From Boswellia sacra (lineage: Eukaryota; Streptophyta; Magnoliopsida; Sapindales; Burseraceae), in NCBI GenBank assembly GCA_013180625.2, contig SNVD02011443.1, positions 1 to 64,000 of the forward strand: DNA of 64,000 bases, read 5' to 3'. Position numbers and translations under genes: made by a program. The notes below the pieces were generated by a model. It did not search any database. It saw nothing but the letters and a program-made list of their open reading frames with translations, and was not told the DNA's origin. Shown here piece by piece: positions 57,095 to 64,000 of this stretch. Numbering within the stretch: position 1 is the first letter of the stretch; each line of letters starts with the position of its first letter.

Positions 57095-58001
57095 TGTAAG
57101 TTTTGGAAGCATGCAGTTATAAGAAATATAACAATAAACTGTAAATTAAATCGGCACAGAAGGATTTTTACGTGGTTCGGTTATAAAATCTACATCCACG
57201 GACAGCTATAGAGCTACAATTCACTAAGTGCTTGTTTGTACAATCTTTAGGACCTTTTACAGTGTTGACTCACCCTCACACACTGACCTAATCTTTGTAC
57301 AACTACATCCCGCCAAGATCTTAAACTCTAGTGACACTGCTCACTCTCTGTCGCAGATAACTTAATAACACACTGTTAAGTTATACGTAACAAACGACGT
57401 CTGACATTAAATTACATAAACACTTAACCCACAAGTTATCTCAAGTGTCTACTAACTCACACAGACCTAATCAACAACTCATATACGATTTCTACCTCTC
57501 ATACACGAATCAAAGACTCAAAGAATCAAATCAATAAAGACATTCCTATTTGCGTTTGAAGCTCTTCTCTTTATTTGTTGGAATGCCGAGAGATGGACTC
57601 TCACAAATTAACCAATTTACCAGCCAATTTGCCGACTAAAAACTTAACCAGTTATGAAAATATAACATGGTATATATAGTGAGAGGCCTGGACGAAATCT
57701 CCTAGAAATCCTGTAAAAATCTAAATCAAAATCACATTAGGATTAGGAGAAATAAAATAGGAAGGAATATAATTAAACTCCTAAAGGAATTAGGACAAAT
57801 AAATATTCTCCTATTCTAATTAGGATACAAGATACTATATCCTAATCTAAGGAGATATTTCTTATAAATCAAATACTTCCTATATTATAATTCTAGAAAT
57901 AGTAAAATAAGGAACAAAACAATATTCTTGTTTTATCACAAATTGAACAAAATTCATCATGTTCATGGCACATACATATGTAGTAGACGTTGACACCAAC
58001 A
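57095..58001 (-). repeat. Copia-3 5' LTR
   Basis: 907 bp copy. On the minus strand it begins TGTTGGTGTCAACG and ends CTTACA next to the primer-binding site. A TATA-like ctatatatacc (minus strand, near 57670) is the likely core promoter. Confidence 0.93.
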
Positions 58002-58411
58002 ACAAGATTTGTATAATAAAACGATATAAATGATAATTTGAGTTCTAAGGATAGACACAGACCTTAAAATTACATTTTGGGTAAATATCAATTTTATTCA
58101 TTGCATTTCGTCTTAGTTTGGACCCCCAATTCCCCCTTTTGCTTTAATATGATCTACCTCTCCTACCATTATTTTTTACTATTTAAATCTAATCTGTTAA
58201 CTATTTTGACTTATATAAAGATATTTTTATATTTTATTTATCAAAAGTCATTTTTTATACTGAAAAACCTAATCTGATAAATTATAAATATTAATTTAGT
58301 AAATGCACATATAAATAAATCTAAGTAAATAATTTACTAAAAGAGAAGAAAAATTCTACAGATTACTTAAATTAAATGTTTTTCTAAATATATTTATTTA
58401 AATATATAGGT

Positions 58412-58439
58412 TATATATATATATATATATATATATATA
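58412..58439. repeat. (AT)n microsatellite
   Basis: About 14 uninterrupted TA/AT dinucleotides. Confidence 0.95.
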
Positions 58440-59183
58440 AGTAATATTAGTTATAGGTATAGGATTAATTTATAATAAAGAGTAAAAATATCTTTATATA
58501 AATTAAACTCAGCCTACAATTCCAAAGTTTTGGACAAATGTTCTCTAAAGTTTGGCCAACTTTTCTATAAACTTAAGGGGATTAGAGTACGGGTGCACCC
58601 TAATCGGACCCCCAAAAATTGATCACAATTAAAGTTTTGTATTAGATTTTAAGAGCAAGTGAAGGTAACTTTTGAAAATTTGATTTAAAAAAGCTAATAA
58701 TTATATTGATCCAAATACCTAATTGCCCTCTGAAATAATACAATTTCAAAATTATCCTTGCATATTAACAAATTAAATTTAATTAATTTATAAAATTAAA
58801 TATAGTTTAAATTTCTTTAAAATTAATTTTTATAAAATTAAAAACAGTAGTGAAAGAGCACCTACTTATGTCCATCGTCTTCCGTTGCTCCATCGTAGTC
58901 CACCTGTCGCCAGTGTGTGCGATGACAAACCACCTCCATGATCATAGCCAGAAGCTTATATTTTCAAATCCATTGTCTTTTCCAGCATTCTAGTGGAAAA
59001 GAAGCAGGATAGAACGATTTACGTTTTGGATACCATAACTTTAATCCATTATCCTAAATTTTTTAAGATAAAATAAATAATAACTGATTTTTTTCTATAA
59101 CACTTGAGCAATCTCAAGCGCATCCTAAATCAAACGTTACGTTTCACTTAACATTAAGCTAAAGTACATGGTTCTTTTTCTCC

Positions 59184-59184
<1 letters not shown>

Positions 59185-59233
<49 letters not shown>
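59185..59233. repeat. (TTA)n microsatellite
   Basis: About 16 uninterrupted TTA trinucleotides, likely to vary in length between individuals. Confidence 0.95.
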
Positions 59234-59234
<1 letters not shown>

Positions 59235-59470
59235 TTTAATTAAACACGTAAATAAGTAAGCTTGCTGCCTCTACTATGCTTCCCGGAAACTCGCCAAGTC
59301 AATAAACAAATAGATAAACTTATACGTAATCCCAAACGTCATGTTGTTAAGTGTTTGTAAGAGCCAAAGCCCTTACTGTCTCGTAAAAGCTTGGCGGGGT
59401 CCCCCTGGTTCCTTTCGCAAATTCAGGACTCGACCCGTCCTTGCTTTTGCTTACCCTTCACTCTATTTTC

Positions 59471-59478
59471 TATAAATG
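59471..59478 (+). promoter_or_regulatory. Probable TATA box of the OPR gene
   Basis: The sequence tataaatg lies 50 bp before the first in-frame ATG (59521) and 101 bp before the second (59572). With transcription starting 25-35 bp downstream, near 59500, both ATGs would be in the mRNA, the first with a very short leader. Confidence 0.5.
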
Positions 59479-59520
59479 CCGCTTCTAATAACTCATTTTC
59501 GGACATAAAAATCCATTTCT

Positions 59521-63150
<3,630 letters not shown>

Positions 63151-63783
63151 GTTTCTAAAATAAGGGAATTGAAACTTGTTTAATTACTGATTCTTATCTC
63201 TGTTTTAAATCATTGTACTTTCTTCTACCTCAAGTTGTTATTAAACAGTGTTAAGTTTAGAAAATAAGGATATGGTGATAAAATCAGAAGGCCAAGGGCT
63301 AATATGTTTGTGTGGAAATAATCTATTAAGATCATTATCCGTGCATATTGTTCGCTATTTACTCGGTCTGATGATTGTTTCTGGGGTGTTGGTAATAGTT
63401 AAAATCATGTTAGCAGAAACAATGAGACCAAAACGACAGGGATTCCATGTAATTTTTCTATTATTATTTTTTTAATTATTTTATTGGTGCAGGAAGCACT
63501 TCCTCTGTTATGGAATTAGCTTTCCGTAGACTCACAGTTGAAGCAAGACAGGAAAAGTCATATGACCCCAATGTTATGGAATTAATTTTAAAGGAATCCT
63601 TGTCTGGTGGAGGTGGGTGGCACTCCCTCTTCATTTTTGTCGCAATTTGATGAACTTGTTGTTGGTCAAGCCTTGCTTTATAGCTTTAACGTTCACTCTC
63701 CGGTAGTCTATTTTTCTACAAATACTACGTGGGATCACTCATTCTCATACTACAAACGAATTTCAAGTATTATTATTATCAAT
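63151..63783. other. 3' flank of the OPR gene
   Basis: It contains the 3' UTR and then spacer. An open, exon-like stretch at about 63494-63650, after a possible acceptor (attggtgcag), reads SSVMELAFRRLTVEARQEKS and PNVMELILKESLSGGGGW. I do not recognise it. It may be the edge of another gene or a relic. Confidence 0.4.
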
Positions 63784-63980
63784 AATACTAGGTATACAAC
63801 TAAGTTACATAACCTAACCCATACAATTTGACATGTTATAAATCTATTGGATGTGTGGATTCCATTTTGTTTATTAAAAATTAGTTAATTTATTTTTTAT
63901 TTTTATCTATTCATCAGTGAATTTATATCATGTCAGGTTGTATGAATGAAGTTGTACAACTTGATTGTATATCAAGCATT
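63784..63980. mobile_element. MITE-like inverted repeat downstream of the intact OPR gene
   Basis: The left arm (aatactaggtatacaactaag...catacaatttgacatg) matches the complement of the right arm (aatgcttgatatacaatcaag...catacaacctgacatg). The AT-rich core has no ORF. It is related to the element at 14605-14801 and, more distantly, to 47486-47701. Confidence 0.68.
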
Positions 63981-64000
63981 GCTCATTATTATTATTTTTT

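Larger units (their letters stand above)
47936..58001 (-). mobile_element. Copia-3, Sirevirus-like LTR retrotransposon
   Basis: LTRs of exactly 907 bp lie at 47936-48842 and 57095-58001. The flanks acatg (47931-47935) and acaag (58002-58006) give a target duplication with one mismatch. It reads on the minus strand: the primer-binding site, complement of gctctgatacca, lies at 57081-57092 next to the right (5') LTR. A polypurine-rich stretch (aaaaagtaggagat on the minus strand) lies at the left LTR, with a second tract (aagggggagtaag) near 49227-49240. The 10-kb length, the position of an extra ORF between pol and the 3' LTR, and a very long gag all fit the Sirevirus branch of Copia. Confidence 0.94.
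58007..59470. other. Upstream region of the OPR gene, with microsatellites
   Basis: AT-rich DNA without genes. It contains a perfect (AT)n run at 58412-58439 and a long (TTA)n run at 59185-59233, about 300 bp before the OPR start. Confidence 0.6.

Overview
The window is plant nuclear DNA, AT-rich, with introns (GT-AG plus one GC-AG), LTR retrotransposons, CACTA, Mutator-like and hAT-like elements and MITEs. Protein matches (class I 12-oxophytodienoate reductase, a T2/S-type RNase exon, Sirevirus-like Copia) fit a eudicot, perhaps a woody one; the species cannot be fixed from sequence alone. Only one gene looks intact: a five-exon 12-oxophytodienoate reductase (OPR) at 59521-63150 (+). Almost everything else is transposon-derived or decayed.

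Layout. 1-5050: no gene recognised. 5081-5850: tandem array of ~111-bp units in a two-unit (about 222-bp) higher-order pattern. 6639-13149: CACTA (En/Spm) element with a TNP2-type transposase gene, a decayed second gene (Transposase_24 type) and a GC-rich 3' end full of subterminal repeats ending in a clear CACTA terminus; its left end was not found. That terminus sits inside an exon of OPR pseudogene A (13150-13960, +). A tandem repeat and a MITE follow. OPR pseudogene B (16460-24974, -) faces A and carries a 6.2-kb Copia element in its last exon, with a perfect 5-bp target duplication (ttcaa). 28025-29389: long-TIR Mutator-like element with a 27-bp minisatellite inside. 29902-30335: orphan exon of an RNase T2 gene. 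30943-36280: decayed Copia (TSD agtgc). 36566-42218: decayed Gypsy chromovirus. 42219-47935: gene-poor DNA with a hAT-like MITE and a second MITE. 47936-58001: 10-kb Sirevirus-like Copia (-) with 907-bp LTRs and an extra, broken, envelope-position ORF. 58002-59470: AT-rich promoter-side DNA with microsatellites. 59471-63150: the OPR gene, with a TRIM retroelement in intron 3. 63784-63980: a MITE related to the one behind pseudogene A.

Biology. The recurring theme is an OPR gene cluster: one apparently working copy and two relatives, each disrupted in a coding exon by a different transposon class and further broken by stops, deletions and frameshifts. The working copy lacks a C-terminal peroxisomal signal and resembles cytosolic OPR1/2-type flavoenzymes rather than the jasmonate-pathway OPR3. 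I see no operon-like or multi-gene system. The most unusual items are the GC-AG intron of the OPR gene, the dimeric satellite-like array, the Mutator-like element with a coding-phase 27-bp repeat, the envelope-position ORF of the large Copia, the orphan T2 RNase exon, and the related MITEs at near-equal distance behind two OPR copies.
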